Shown: positions 42,504-51,231, numbered from the stretch's first letter. The stretch is 64,000 bases of DNA from SHAN690 sp040221375 (GCA_040221375.1 JAVKEP010000067.1:1-64000), one strand, 5' to 3'. A program made the numbers and translations. Notes: a model not told the origin generated them from the sequence alone.

Positions 42504-44645
42504 CTAGATACGCACACCGATTACGCAGACATCGTCCACTTGCTCATTGGCACCGCGCCAACGGTCGAATTCAGTTTGAAGCAGGTCGTGCTGTTTGGCC
42601 ATTGAATGGGCTTGAATTGCGAGGAGAAACCGTTTCAGGTTCTTGCTCTTGTACTTCTTGTTCTTCAGCCCTCCGAATTGGTCAGGGTATCCGTCGCTGA
42701 AGGCGAAAAAGGCGTCTCCATCGCTGAGTTTGATCTGGTGACTGGTATACAGAGATCGGTTAACATATCGACCGATGGGTTGTTTGTCGGCCTTGATTTC
42801 GTACAGATTCAGTCCATTGGTTTCAAGCTCAGCACTCGAAAGCAGTTCAGTGGATTTACTCAAGACTTGCGGCGGTTCTTTCGCGATGACCCAAAGCGGG
42901 TTGTTTGCGCCGGCCCAGTGGAGTACCTTGGATTTTTTGTTCAAAGCGCAGAGTGAGACATCCATCCCATCTTTTACTTCTTGCTCACTTTTTTCAAAGG
43001 TTTCGTCCACGATCAATGCCGTGCGATCGAGGATTTTAGCCGGGTCACGCAATTGAAATTCCCGGACCGATCGGTTGAGTGCATTATGGCACACCACGCT
43101 TACCATGGCTCCAGGCACACCATGCCCCGTGCAATCGGCCGCAGCAAATAAAACGAGGTCATCGATTTGTTCGAGCCAGTAGAAGTCGCCGGCTACGATA
43201 TCCTTTGGTGCGTAGAGGACAAATGAGTTGGGTACCTGCTGAGCGAACAATGGATCAGGAGGGAGGATGGCCTTTTGAATCCGCTTGGCGTAGGTAATTG
43301 AATCAATGATCTCCCTGTTCTTTTCCTCCAGCTCGTCGCCCTTTTCTTTCAGATCAGCCGTGCGTTCTGCCACCTGTTGTTCGAGCCGAATATTCTGCTC
43401 CTTGGTGATGAGGTTTAGTTTTTCAAGGTTGTCAAAGGCCTCTTTTTGGGCCAATTCCTTTTCTTTTTGAATATCGCGGTAACGACTGACCATGGCGAGT
43501 GATAGAAAGGAAACCTCGGCCGCCGAGCCCAGTTTGATCGCGTTTTGGCTTAGAAAATCGCTGTATAGTAAATTGAAATTGGTGAGGATGAATACGATGC
43601 CACCGGCGAGTACCGAAAGGAATCCCAGTGCGAAAAAGACGTTGACATTTCCTTTGACGCTTTGGTTCCAGCCTATCCCCATGATGATGACGACCAGTGA
43701 TATGAGCGACATCCCATTGATAACAGGGTAGGTCAGTTCATACAAAAATCCCGAGGTCAATCCAGTGACGACACAAAGCCCCACGATAAGCAATAGCGAT
43801 CGGTACGTTGCTCTGTACCAGCTTGGCATTTCCTGAATGTTGAGAAACTCTGCTGCGTAGAGCATGATCATAAAGACCGATGTGCCAGAGAAAAAAAGGA
43901 TGGAATGGTTTGCGATCCAAGGGTATGAAGGCCAGATGTATTCGAATGCTAGGCCATCTAAGGAAGCCTGCATCAAAAAGAGGAAGACTACGTAACTCAC
44001 ATAGTACGTATAAATCCGTTGCTTTACCACAAATGCGAAAAAGAGAAAGAGGCCCGCAACAAATATCAGCAGGCCATAGTAGATTCCTAGGGTGAGGTTT
44101 TCGCGCTGAACAAAGCCGTTAAAATTGTCCTTTTCCCAAAGCTTGATTGGCAAAGAAATCACCTCTCCATCGCTTCGAAGTTGGAAAATGAGTTTCGCCT
44201 CTTCTCTGGGTGGTAATAGGATTGGAAAGACAAATTTTCGGTAGATGACGGGGCGTTTTTTAAAGGGTAATTCGTCACCTGCGGCAAAGAGTTGTGTGGT
44301 GTGGTCCTTATACGTCCGGTACATGTTCACAACATTCGTCAAGGGCCGGGCAGTTTCTATATAGTACTCATGGCTTTGCTGAGTACCGTTGGTCAATTCG
44401 AATTTTACCCACCACGTTGAAGTGGTGAAGTTCAGGTTGGCAACCGGGTTGGTAATGGGTGCAAAAAGGGAATCGTACTGGCCGGCTGCTACCGCTTCGG
44501 CTGTCCATGAGTGGCTCGGATCTTCAGCGATGAGGGCGGTTGTTGCAAGATGGGTGAATTTGGGTCCGTGCGCCCTTGTTGTAACGGGTGAGAGCGCTAG
44601 GAGTGCGCAGAGAAAGGTGATGAGGTGATTTTTTTTTGGCTGCAT
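42504..44645 (-). CDS. 7TM receptor with SpoIIE-type PP2C serine phosphatase
   Basis: A 713-residue signalling protein. Signal peptide, then an extracellular 7TMR-DISM sensory domain (residues 30-175; STWWVKFELTNG), seven membrane helices (190-395), a coiled coil (400-470, EQQVAERTADLKEKGDELEE) and a SpoIIE phosphatase (475-713) with the metal-site motifs VAGDFYWLE, DCTGHGVPGAMVS, DGMDVSLCAL and SDGYPDQFGG. It likely dephosphorylates an anti-sigma antagonist or similar partner in response to an external signal. No partner switching gene is nearby. Confidence 0.92.
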   Translation of the reverse strand: MQPKKNHLITFLCALLALSPVTTRAHGPKFTHLATTALIAEDPSHSWTAEAVAAGQYDSLFAPITNPVANLNFTTSTWWVKFELTNGTQQSHEYYIETARPLTNVVNMYRTYKDHTTQLFAAGDELPFKKRPVIYRKFVFPILLPPREEAKLIFQLRSDGEVISLPIKLWEKDNFNGFVQRENLTLGIYYGLLIFVAGLFLFFAFVVKQRIYTYYVSYVVFLFLMQASLDGLAFEYIWPSYPWIANHSILFFSGTSVFMIMLYAAEFLNIQEMPSWYRATYRSLLLIVGLCVVTGLTSGFLYELTYPVINGMSLISLVVIIMGIGWNQSVKGNVNVFFALGFLSVLAGGIVFILTNFNLLYSDFLSQNAIKLGSAAEVSFLSLAMVSRYRDIQKEKELAQKEAFDNLEKLNLITKEQNIRLEQQVAERTADLKEKGDELEEKNREIIDSITYAKRIQKAILPPDPLFAQQVPNSFVLYAPKDIVAGDFYWLEQIDDLVLFAAADCTGHGVPGAMVSVVCHNALNRSVREFQLRDPAKILDRTALIVDETFEKSEQEVKDGMDVSLCALNKKSKVLHWAGANNPLWVIAKEPPQVLSKSTELLSSAELETNGLNLYEIKADKQPIGRYVNRSLYTSHQIKLSDGDAFFAFSDGYPDQFGGLKNKKYKSKNLKRFLLAIQAHSMAKQHDLLQTEFDRWRGANEQVDDVCVIGVRI

Positions 44646-44762
44646 CTATGGCGTCTAAGATACGGGTTCGTTAGATAGTTGGATTTGGGGTTCGTTTTAG
44701 TGCCCCTAGTTCCAAATCTAAACAAGGCTCTCCGCCCTCGTTGATAAATTTTTTTCATAACG

Positions 44763-44794
44763 ATTGCTAATAATATTAGTAAACTATAATATTG
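44763..44794 (+). promoter_or_regulatory. Promoter of the polymerase cassette
   Basis: ATTG (44763-44766), 20-nt spacer, TAATATTG (44787-44794), one base from the Bacteroidota TAnnTTTG form; TATAAT at 44785-44790 overlaps it, so a housekeeping -10 reading is also possible. The predicted start site is near 44800, at the palindrome. Confidence 0.5.
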
Positions 44795-44799
44795 TGTGT

Positions 44800-44815
44800 A
44801 CTCCAATTGCGGAGT
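44800..44815. promoter_or_regulatory. Operator-like palindrome ACTCC-N6-GGAGT
   Basis: ACTCCAATTGCGGAGT, 5-bp arms with a 6-bp spacer, located at the predicted transcription start and 35 bp before the dinB ATG. Position and symmetry suit a dimeric repressor; no LexA or S24-type regulator gene is in the window. Confidence 0.45.
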
Positions 44816-44849
44816 TCATCACGCGGAATTTACCATGGGTTCATTAACT

Positions 44850-46073
44850 ATGTCGTCTTCAAAAAGCAAACACATCCTTCACCTCGACCTCGACTCGTTC
44901 TTTGTGTCGGTGGAGCGATTGCTCGATAGCAGGCTCAACGCAAGGCCGGTGCTGATTGGGGGAACTACCGACCGGGGCGTAGTGGCGGCTTGCAGCTACG
45001 AAGCGCGCGCGTTTGGCATTCACTCTGCCATGCCGATGCGTATGGCGCGTGAACTCTGCCCAGAAGCCATTGTGATCAAGGGGAACAGCGGGACGTATTC
45101 TAAGTACAGCGACATGGTTACCGAGATCATGCAGGGGGAGGTGCCCGTGCTCGAGAAGACGTCTATCGATGAGTTCTATGCCGACCTGACGGGAATGGAT
45201 CGGTTCTTTGGCTGTGCAAAGATGGCGGACGAACTGCGCCACAAGATCATCAAGGAAACGGGCTTGCCCAACTCTTTCGGCTTGTCGATCAACAAGACGG
45301 TGTCTAAGGTCGCTACGGGCGAGGCGAAGCCCAACAACCGCCTCGAGATTGCGGAAGGAGAGGAAAAGCACTTTTTGGCGCCGCTTTCGGTGCGCAAGAT
45401 TCCGATGGTGGGAGAGAAGACCTACCAAACGTTGCGCAACCTGGGCATCCAGCGCATCAAGACGGTTCAGGAGATGCCGCAAGACATGATGGAGCGCGTG
45501 CTGGGGCAAAATGGAAGCGTGATTTGGAAAAAGGCGAATGGCGTTGACAACAGTCCGGTCGTCCCGCACAGCGATCGGAAAAGCATCAGCACCGAGCGTA
45601 CGTTTGACCGCGACACCATAGACGTGGTAAAGCTCAAGGGCATCATGTTGGCCATGGCAGAGAACCTAGCCTTCCAACTGCGTCGCGGAAAGCGGCTTAC
45701 GGGCTGTGTTGCTGTAAAGGTTCGCTATTCTGATTTCCAGACACAGACCCTGCAGGCGCGGATCCCTTACACATCAGCAGACCACATCCTCATTGAGAAA
45801 GTCATGGAGTTGTTTAATAAAGCCTACAACCGGCGTTTGTTGGTGCGTTTGATCGGTGTTCGCTTCAGTCACCTCGTAGGTGGAGGCTACCAGATCAACC
45901 TTTTTGAGGATTCTGAAGAATACATCAACCTCTACCAAGCCATGGACCGCATCCGAGAACGCTTCGGCGACCGCGCTGTGCTCAGGGCCTCTGGCATCCA
46001 TGCCCGCACCATCGGTCGTAGCAATCCCTTTGACGGCAAAGCGCCGATGTTATTAGCAAATAGGAGGGCTTGA
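44850..46073 (+). CDS. dinB: Y-family DNA polymerase (DinB/Pol IV type)
   Basis: About 407 residues, a translesion polymerase copying damaged DNA. Catalytic site: HLDLDSFFVSVERL (Asp 13, Asp 15) and SIDEFYADLTG (Asp/Glu pair), both intact, so it is not the inactive ImuB form. The thumb-finger motif (RKIPMVGEKTYQTLRNLGI, helix-hairpin-helix) and the little-finger domain (SKSSERTFDRDT-type KSISTERTFDRDT) follow. Start 44850 chosen because alternatives at 44796 and 44835 would lie close to or on the palindrome. Part of a cassette with the DnaE-like polymerase. Confidence 0.92.
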   Translation: MSSSKSKHILHLDLDSFFVSVERLLDSRLNARPVLIGGTTDRGVVAACSYEARAFGIHSAMPMRMARELCPEAIVIKGNSGTYSKYSDMVTEIMQGEVPVLEKTSIDEFYADLTGMDRFFGCAKMADELRHKIIKETGLPNSFGLSINKTVSKVATGEAKPNNRLEIAEGEEKHFLAPLSVRKIPMVGEKTYQTLRNLGIQRIKTVQEMPQDMMERVLGQNGSVIWKKANGVDNSPVVPHSDRKSISTERTFDRDTIDVVKLKGIMLAMAENLAFQLRRGKRLTGCVAVKVRYSDFQTQTLQARIPYTSADHILIEKVMELFNKAYNRRLLVRLIGVRFSHLVGGGYQINLFEDSEEYINLYQAMDRIRERFGDRAVLRASGIHARTIGRSNPFDGKAPMLLANRRA

Positions 46074-46431
46074 TGCATGCTATACAGATCATACCGTATT
46101 GCCCTGAGTACCGCTCGCTTGAAAAGGACCGTGGTAGAAGTCGCCTATTCGGTATTCTGTTCTTTTGGCTTGACCCAAAAGAACCAAACCTGCCTGCCGG
46201 CAGGCAGGCAGGAGGTCAAGGCTGTGGAGAGCAATTCACTGCGCTTCCTTGGCTGACCCAACCTCGGCCGAGTGATCTTCGCCCATGGCGAAGCTTCTCG
46301 GTCTCGCTAGGGCCAGTCGGCGGTTCTCGCGAATTCCTCTCCAAGGCCAGTCATTTTTTTGTGGATGAAGGGACCGGCCTTGGAATTGGGGAGTGTGTGC
46401 TTTTATGCGTCAAGAGCGTGATTTGAAGGAA
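46074..46431 (+). repeat. Non-coding stretch with REP-like hairpins
   Basis: About 360 bp between dinB and the four-helix-bundle element. Contains a perfect 10-bp inverted repeat GTTCTTTTGG-CTTGAC-CCAAAAGAAC (46159-46184) and, 4 bp later, a 20-bp perfect palindrome (46189-46208, arms CCTGCCTGCC/GGCAGGCAGG). A 118-codon frame across it shows only repeat-derived residues (LPAGRQAG) and is not considered a gene. Such palindromes recur in Bacteroidota intergenic regions as repetitive extragenic elements; copy number cannot be tested from this window. Confidence 0.6.
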
Positions 46432-46459
46432 CTAGGGGCTAGGAGCTAGGAGCTAGGAG
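46432..46459 (+). repeat. Left terminal array: four 7-bp units
   Basis: CTAGGGG, CTAGGAG, CTAGGAG, CTAGGAG in tandem (46432-46459). The inverted counterpart on the other side of the four-helix-bundle gene is at 46836-46863. Confidence 0.8.
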
Positions 46460-46484
46460 AGGTTAAGTGTAATAGATATAGAGA

Positions 46485-46856
46485 ATGAGAAATTTTAAAA
46501 CATTGAAAGTTTGGCAGTTAGGGCAGAAGGTAGCCACTAAGGTTTGCCGTCTGACATCGACCATGACAGGGCAGGAGCAATTTGTATTTGCATCCCAGCT
46601 TGCTAGGGCAGCGATCTCGATTCCTAGCAATATTGCTGAGGGTAATAGCAGGCAGAGTCGAAAGGAATATGCGAGATTCATTGAAATTGCGCTTGGATCT
46701 GCGTTTGAGCTTGAAACACAGCTTTTAGTGCTGAAGAGCATTGAATTTGCTTCAGAAGACACAGTCACAACCCTAATCGAAGAGGTGGAAGAGGAACAGC
46801 GCATACTCTCAGGACTCTTGAAGTCGTTACGAATCCCCCTAACCCCAAGCCCCTAG
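46485..46856 (+). CDS. Four-helix bundle protein (23S rRNA intervening-sequence/S23 family)
   Basis: A 123-residue protein matching the family: FKTLKVWQLGQKVATKVCRL, FASQLARAAISIPSNIAEGN, SRKEYARFIEIALGSAFELE and ETQLLVLKSI. First found in intervening sequences of 23S rRNA genes, members occur widely as lone genes; the fold is a pentameric helix bundle and the job is unknown. Its last residues (IPLTPSP) and TAG stop are encoded within the right heptamer array, so coding and repeat overlap. Frame 0; the dnaE frame is -1 relative to it. Confidence 0.85.
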   Translation: MRNFKTLKVWQLGQKVATKVCRLTSTMTGQEQFVFASQLARAAISIPSNIAEGNSRQSRKEYARFIEIALGSAFELETQLLVLKSIEFASEDTVTTLIEEVEEEQRILSGLLKSLRIPLTPSP

Positions 46857-46863
46857 CCCCTAA
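46836..46863 (-). repeat. Right terminal array: four 7-bp units, inverted
   Basis: CCCCTAA, CCCCAAG, CCCCTAG, CCCCTAA (46836-46863), the reverse complement of TTAGGGG/CTAGGGG/CTTGGGG/TTAGGGG. It holds the stop codon of the four-helix-bundle gene. Confidence 0.8.
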
Positions 46864-46906
46864 GCTAACCAAAACCCATACCATCTTCAGCCTGAAATAC
46901 GGCACT

Positions 46907-49900
46907 TTGAAGCCCGACGACTTGCTGCGGCAAGCGTTGGAATGGGGGTATGACAGCGTGTGCGTTACCGACATCAACAACACTTCAGCTTGCTTAGACA
47001 GCATGCGCCTAGGGCAGAAATATGGCATCAAGGTCGTTCCGGGGGTCGATTTTCGCAATGGGGTGGAGCAGCAGTTTGTGGCGATTGCTAAAAGCAACCA
47101 CGGTTTTGAGCAGATCAACCGATTGCTTACAAAGCACCTCCATTCTGGCGTGTCCATACCCGATCTCGCCCCTGAGCTCGAGGACGTTATTATCATTTAC
47201 CCCTTCCACAAGCGATCGGTGCTGGGACTGCTGGATGGCCAGGGTGCAATTACTGGCTGCATCGGGATTTCGCCCCTTGAACTCTCGCGTTTGCGTTTCT
47301 CACCACTGCGTAAGCACTTGGATCGCTTGGTTGCGATGCCCACCGTCTCGTTCCGTGAACAGCGCGACTTTAACGCCCATCGGCTGCTGCGTGCGATCGA
47401 TAACAATACGCTCCTGAGCAAGCTCCCCAAAAGCGAAGAGGGCAATCCGCGCCACGTACTCATCCCGAAAGAAGCGTTGCTGGAGCAGTTCAAGGAATTC
47501 CCAGAGATCGTAAGCAATACCCAACAATTGATCGATCAGTGTGCGGTGGCTTTTGAGTTTGGAGACAACGTGCCACCCAAGAACAAGGCTACGTATACCG
47601 GCAGCGTACAAGGAGATTACGACCTTATCAGAAAGATCTGTGGCGAGAATTTACCCTACCGGTACCCTACGCTTGACGACAACATTACCTCGCGGATCGA
47701 GAAGGAATTGGAAATCATACGCGACAAAAACTTCCTATCGTACTTCCTCATCAATTGGGACATTGTATCCTACGCACGCAGCAAAGGATACTTCTACGTG
47801 GGTCGCGGAAGCGGAGCCAATAGTGTGTTAGCTTACTTGCTGAGAATCACAGATGTTGACCCAATTGACTTGGACTTGTACTTTGAGCGCTTTATCAACC
47901 TGTATCGGCGCAATCCACCGGACTTCGACATTGATTTTTCGTGGACGGACCGAGACGACGTTACGCGTTACATTTTCGACAAGTTCAAGAACGTGGCCTT
48001 GCTAGCAACGTACAGCACGTTTCAATACCGAGCGGTAGTACGAGAGCTCGGAAAGGTGTTTGGATTGCCCAAAATGGAGATCGACAAGCTTTCTAAGGGC
48101 GGCTTTGATATGCGCAAGCTCGACAAGCTTTCGCAGCTCGTGCTGAAGTACGGTACGCTCATTCAGGATTTTCCAAGCCACCTGAGCATACACGCGGGAG
48201 GTATCCTCATCTCTGATCGCCCCATCGAGTATTACACGGCTACGAACATGCCTCCGAAGGGGTTTCCTACGACGCAGTTTGATATGGTAGTGGCTGAGGA
48301 CGTGGGGTTGTACAAATTTGACATCCTCAGTCAGCGCGGGTTGGGAAAGATCAAGGATGCGGTGGTGAATGTGAATCAGAACCATCCTGAAGCGCCGATC
48401 GACATCCATGACTTGGCTCGGTTCAAGAAAGATGAGCGGGTGAAGGATATGTTGCGCAACGGTAAGGCCATTGGTTGTTTTTACGTGGAGTCGCCCGCCA
48501 TGCGGATGCTGCTTCAAAAGCTTCGGGTAGACGATTACCTGGGATTGGTGGCGGCGAGTTCGATCATCCGTCCGGGCGTTGCTAAGTCAGGAATGATGCG
48601 GGAATACATCAAACGCTTTCGCGACCCTGAAGAGCGGAAGAAGGCTCATCCGGTAATGATGGACATCATGCCCGACACCTTTGGCGTGATGGTGTATCAA
48701 GAAGACGTGATCAAGGTGGCGCATTACTTTGCTGGCCTTACGTTGGGCGAAGCCGATGTGCTGCGGCGTGGAATGAGCGGTAAGTACCGTTCGCGGACAG
48801 AGTTTGAGCAGGCGAAAGAAGCCTTTTACCGAAAAGCGGTGGCCAAAGGACATCCGAAGGAAATGGTGGAGGAGGTGTGGCGACAGACGGAGAGTTTTGC
48901 GGGCTATGCCTTTGCGAAGGGGCACTCGGCTTCGTATGCAGTGGAGAGTTACCAAAGCCTTTTTCTCAAGGCCCATTACCCCTTGGAATACCTCGTAGCG
49001 ACGCTCAACAACTCAGGTGGATTCTACCGCCCCGAGTTCTATGTGCACGAAGCCCGCATGCAAGGTGGAACGATTGAGGCGCCCTGCGTGAACCGAAGCG
49101 AGGCCGGTGCTACGGTGTGCGGTGAGGTCATCTTCCTAGGATTGGTATTCGTAAAGGATTTGGAACACAAAACGGTGGAGTGGATTTGTCAGGCCAGGGC
49201 AGGGGGCGGTCTTTTTGACTCCTTGGCCGACTTCACCGAACGGGTGCCTGCGGGCATTGAGCAAGTGGCGACCTTGGTGAAGGTAGGGGCCTTTCGCTTT
49301 ACCGGTAAGAGCAAGAAGGAGCTCATGTGGGAGGCGCATCTCACGCTGGCAAAAACCAAGAAACGTACGGTGGAGCCCAAACTTTTTCAGGAGCGTTCCA
49401 AGCCGTTTACTTTCCCAGATTTTTATACGGCTCCGCTTGAAGAAGCCTATGATCAGATCGAGTTGCTGGGGTATCCGCTGTGCGACCCATTCTTGCTCCT
49501 TCGTCGCTCTCCCAAGGGCGGCATTCTCTCCGCTGACCTCGGCGATTTTGTGGGTCAAACCGTTGTTTCTTACGGCTATTTGGTCACGGCCAAGAATACA
49601 TCTACCAGCGGCGGTGACCAGATGAACTTTGGCACCTTCATCGACCGCAAGGGCTTTTTTATCGATACGGTGCACTTTCCAAATGTGGCGAGAAAGTTCC
49701 CCTTTCGCGGACGGGGCGTGTACCGCATCATCGGCAAGGTGGCCGAAGAGTTTGGCTTCTACAGCATCGAAGTGAGCGAAATGTACAAAGAAGCCATGAT
49801 CGAAGACCCTCGCTACAGCGAAGAGAAAAACATCAAGAAACCCGAACGGAAGTCGTACCGCGACTTGGATAAGCCGGCTATAACGACGGAAAACAACAAC

Positions 49901-49963
49901 AAGAATGCAAGGTACTTTGACCGAGAAGGTGAACGGAAAACCAATGCACCGCGTGAGGGATAG
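46907..49963 (+). CDS. DNA polymerase III alpha-like subunit (DnaE/ImuC-type) with displaced start
   Basis: About 1018 residues from TTG 46907, but the real N terminus is upstream: the same frame reads back through TKTHTIFSLKYGTL, the usual first residues of Bacteroidota DnaE-type PHP domains, to the heptamer array, with no ATG, GTG or TTG in frame (open from 46745). The PHP domain (VCVTDINNTSACLDS, GVDFRNG), the polymerase active site (YVGRGSGANSVLAYLLR, PPDFDIDFSWTDRDD) and GYAFAKGHSASYAV are intact, with an OB-like C-terminal part. Probably translated by a -1 shift from the four-helix-bundle gene, from a non-standard start, or shortened at TTG. Partner of dinB in mutagenic bypass. Confidence 0.85.
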   Translation: MKPDDLLRQALEWGYDSVCVTDINNTSACLDSMRLGQKYGIKVVPGVDFRNGVEQQFVAIAKSNHGFEQINRLLTKHLHSGVSIPDLAPELEDVIIIYPFHKRSVLGLLDGQGAITGCIGISPLELSRLRFSPLRKHLDRLVAMPTVSFREQRDFNAHRLLRAIDNNTLLSKLPKSEEGNPRHVLIPKEALLEQFKEFPEIVSNTQQLIDQCAVAFEFGDNVPPKNKATYTGSVQGDYDLIRKICGENLPYRYPTLDDNITSRIEKELEIIRDKNFLSYFLINWDIVSYARSKGYFYVGRGSGANSVLAYLLRITDVDPIDLDLYFERFINLYRRNPPDFDIDFSWTDRDDVTRYIFDKFKNVALLATYSTFQYRAVVRELGKVFGLPKMEIDKLSKGGFDMRKLDKLSQLVLKYGTLIQDFPSHLSIHAGGILISDRPIEYYTATNMPPKGFPTTQFDMVVAEDVGLYKFDILSQRGLGKIKDAVVNVNQNHPEAPIDIHDLARFKKDERVKDMLRNGKAIGCFYVESPAMRMLLQKLRVDDYLGLVAASSIIRPGVAKSGMMREYIKRFRDPEERKKAHPVMMDIMPDTFGVMVYQEDVIKVAHYFAGLTLGEADVLRRGMSGKYRSRTEFEQAKEAFYRKAVAKGHPKEMVEEVWRQTESFAGYAFAKGHSASYAVESYQSLFLKAHYPLEYLVATLNNSGGFYRPEFYVHEARMQGGTIEAPCVNRSEAGATVCGEVIFLGLVFVKDLEHKTVEWICQARAGGGLFDSLADFTERVPAGIEQVATLVKVGAFRFTGKSKKELMWEAHLTLAKTKKRTVEPKLFQERSKPFTFPDFYTAPLEEAYDQIELLGYPLCDPFLLLRRSPKGGILSADLGDFVGQTVVSYGYLVTAKNTSTSGGDQMNFGTFIDRKGFFIDTVHFPNVARKFPFRGRGVYRIIGKVAEEFGFYSIEVSEMYKEAMIEDPRYSEEKNIKKPERKSYRDLDKPAITTENNNKNARYFDREGERKTNAPREG

Positions 49964-50105
49964 GAGCGGCACCCCACAGGAGCGCCCAGCGACGAGGAGT
50001 AGAGCGGATAGCCCGACCCAGTCGCCAAAGGCGGCGCAGGACACGCACCAACAACGAAGCGCGCGATCGAGAAAATGCTTGAAAAGACCAACGATAAAAA
50101 CGCAC

Positions 50106-51185
50106 ATGATGAACCGCAATACGACAAAATTCCAACCTGGCCAAGGCGCACAGACCAACCCGCATAATCGATTCCACCGCCAATCGTACGAGGTAAGTGA
50201 TGCTTTTCTCGACTATTTGGTGGCTGAGGGCGAAGAACAAAAACGAAAAACGAAGGTGATCGAGATCCACCCCAAAACGATTGTGAACGCGGTGAAAAGC
50301 CCCGATGTGCCGATGCAATGGTCGCTCAATCCCTACCAAGGATGCGAGCACGGATGTACGTATTGCTATGCGCGAAACAGCCATGAATATTGGGGGTACA
50401 GCGCGGGGATTGATTTTGAACGCGTGCTCTTGGTGAAACGAAACGCGCCCGCATTGCTCGAAGCCACGCTGAAACAACGGTCGTGGAAGGGAGATCCGGT
50501 GGTGCTCTCAGGCAATACCGATTGCTACCAGCCCATAGAGCGCCAATTTGGAATCACGCGCAAACTCTTGGAGGTCTTTTGGAAATTCAAACACCCAGTT
50601 GGCATCATCACGAAGAATGCCTTGGTTCAACGGGACATCGATCTATTGGGCCCCATGGCGGAAAAAAATTTAGCGCATGTGGTTTTGTCCATTACCACCT
50701 TAGACGACGATTTGCGCAGAAAAATGGAACCGAGAACCGCCTCAGTTAAGAAACGCCTAGAAACGGTAGAGGCGCTGAGTGCGGCGGGTATTCCGGTCAC
50801 GGTGATGATGGCGCCGATTGTACCGGGATTGAACGCTCACGAAATATTCAATTTGCTGAAGGCGGTAAAAAAGGCCGGAGCAAGGGACGTCAGTTATACG
50901 CTTGTTCGTTTGAATGGTCAAGTCGCTGACATCTTTTCGGATTGGGTACGACAAACGTTTCCGGATCGCGCCGAACGGGTATTGAATCAAATACGTTCGG
51001 TCCATGGAGGTTCCTTGCAGGCCAATGCATTTGGACGGCGCATGCGGGGAAGCGGAAAGGTAGCGCTGCACATAAAGGATACCTTTTCGCTGGCACGTCA
51101 GCGCGTGTTTGGAATGCCAGATAAACTGCAGCTCAACCGAGAATTGTATCAACAATACAGGGTGCCGCAACTTAGGCTATTTTAA
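50106..51185 (+). CDS. Radical SAM protein, SplB/PA0069-like
   Basis: About 359 residues with the radical SAM cluster motif CEHGCTYC inside SLNPYQGCEHGCTYCYARNS. GNTDCYQPIERQFGITRKLL, IITKNALVQRDIDLL, MMAPIVPGLNAHEIF are conserved across the PA0069 family, which is annotated as a photolyase-like group with spore photoproduct lyase relatives. Start 50106 (ATGATG) chosen; the frame is open upstream into dnaE. Downstream of dnaE by about 140 bp, forming the third gene of the damage-tolerance unit; direct DNA-lesion repair is plausible but not shown. Confidence 0.8.
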   Translation: MMNRNTTKFQPGQGAQTNPHNRFHRQSYEVSDAFLDYLVAEGEEQKRKTKVIEIHPKTIVNAVKSPDVPMQWSLNPYQGCEHGCTYCYARNSHEYWGYSAGIDFERVLLVKRNAPALLEATLKQRSWKGDPVVLSGNTDCYQPIERQFGITRKLLEVFWKFKHPVGIITKNALVQRDIDLLGPMAEKNLAHVVLSITTLDDDLRRKMEPRTASVKKRLETVEALSAAGIPVTVMMAPIVPGLNAHEIFNLLKAVKKAGARDVSYTLVRLNGQVADIFSDWVRQTFPDRAERVLNQIRSVHGGSLQANAFGRRMRGSGKVALHIKDTFSLARQRVFGMPDKLQLNRELYQQYRVPQLRLF

Positions 51186-51231
51186 AACGTCTGAATTTGA
51201 AGTATTTTCACCCGCGTAAAAACGGAAGCAC

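Larger units (their letters stand above)
46432..46863 (+). mobile_element. 432-bp element: inverted heptamer arrays flanking a four-helix-bundle gene
   Basis: Inverted arrays of four 7-bp units (left CTAGGRG type, right CCCCTAR type, the reverse complement) bound one gene of the 23S rRNA intervening-sequence protein family. The element ends within about two codons of the expected start of the dnaE-like gene. It has no transposase; how it moves is unknown. Inserted between two genes that are normally adjacent in Bacteroidota damage-tolerance operons. Confidence 0.6.

Noticed and set aside
44859..45569. Long antisense open frame (236 codons) within dinB
   Set aside because: Mirrors dinB codons on the opposite strand; His/Arg-rich shadow composition, no motif or start signal.
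46070..46426. 118-codon frame between dinB and the four-helix-bundle gene
   Set aside because: It is a translation of the REP-like palindrome (LPAGRQAG) and surrounding repeat sequence; no plausible protein.
49136..50158. 340-codon antisense frame across the end of dnaE
   Set aside because: Shadow of the dnaE and radical SAM frames; no domain and irregular hydrophobic and Cys content.
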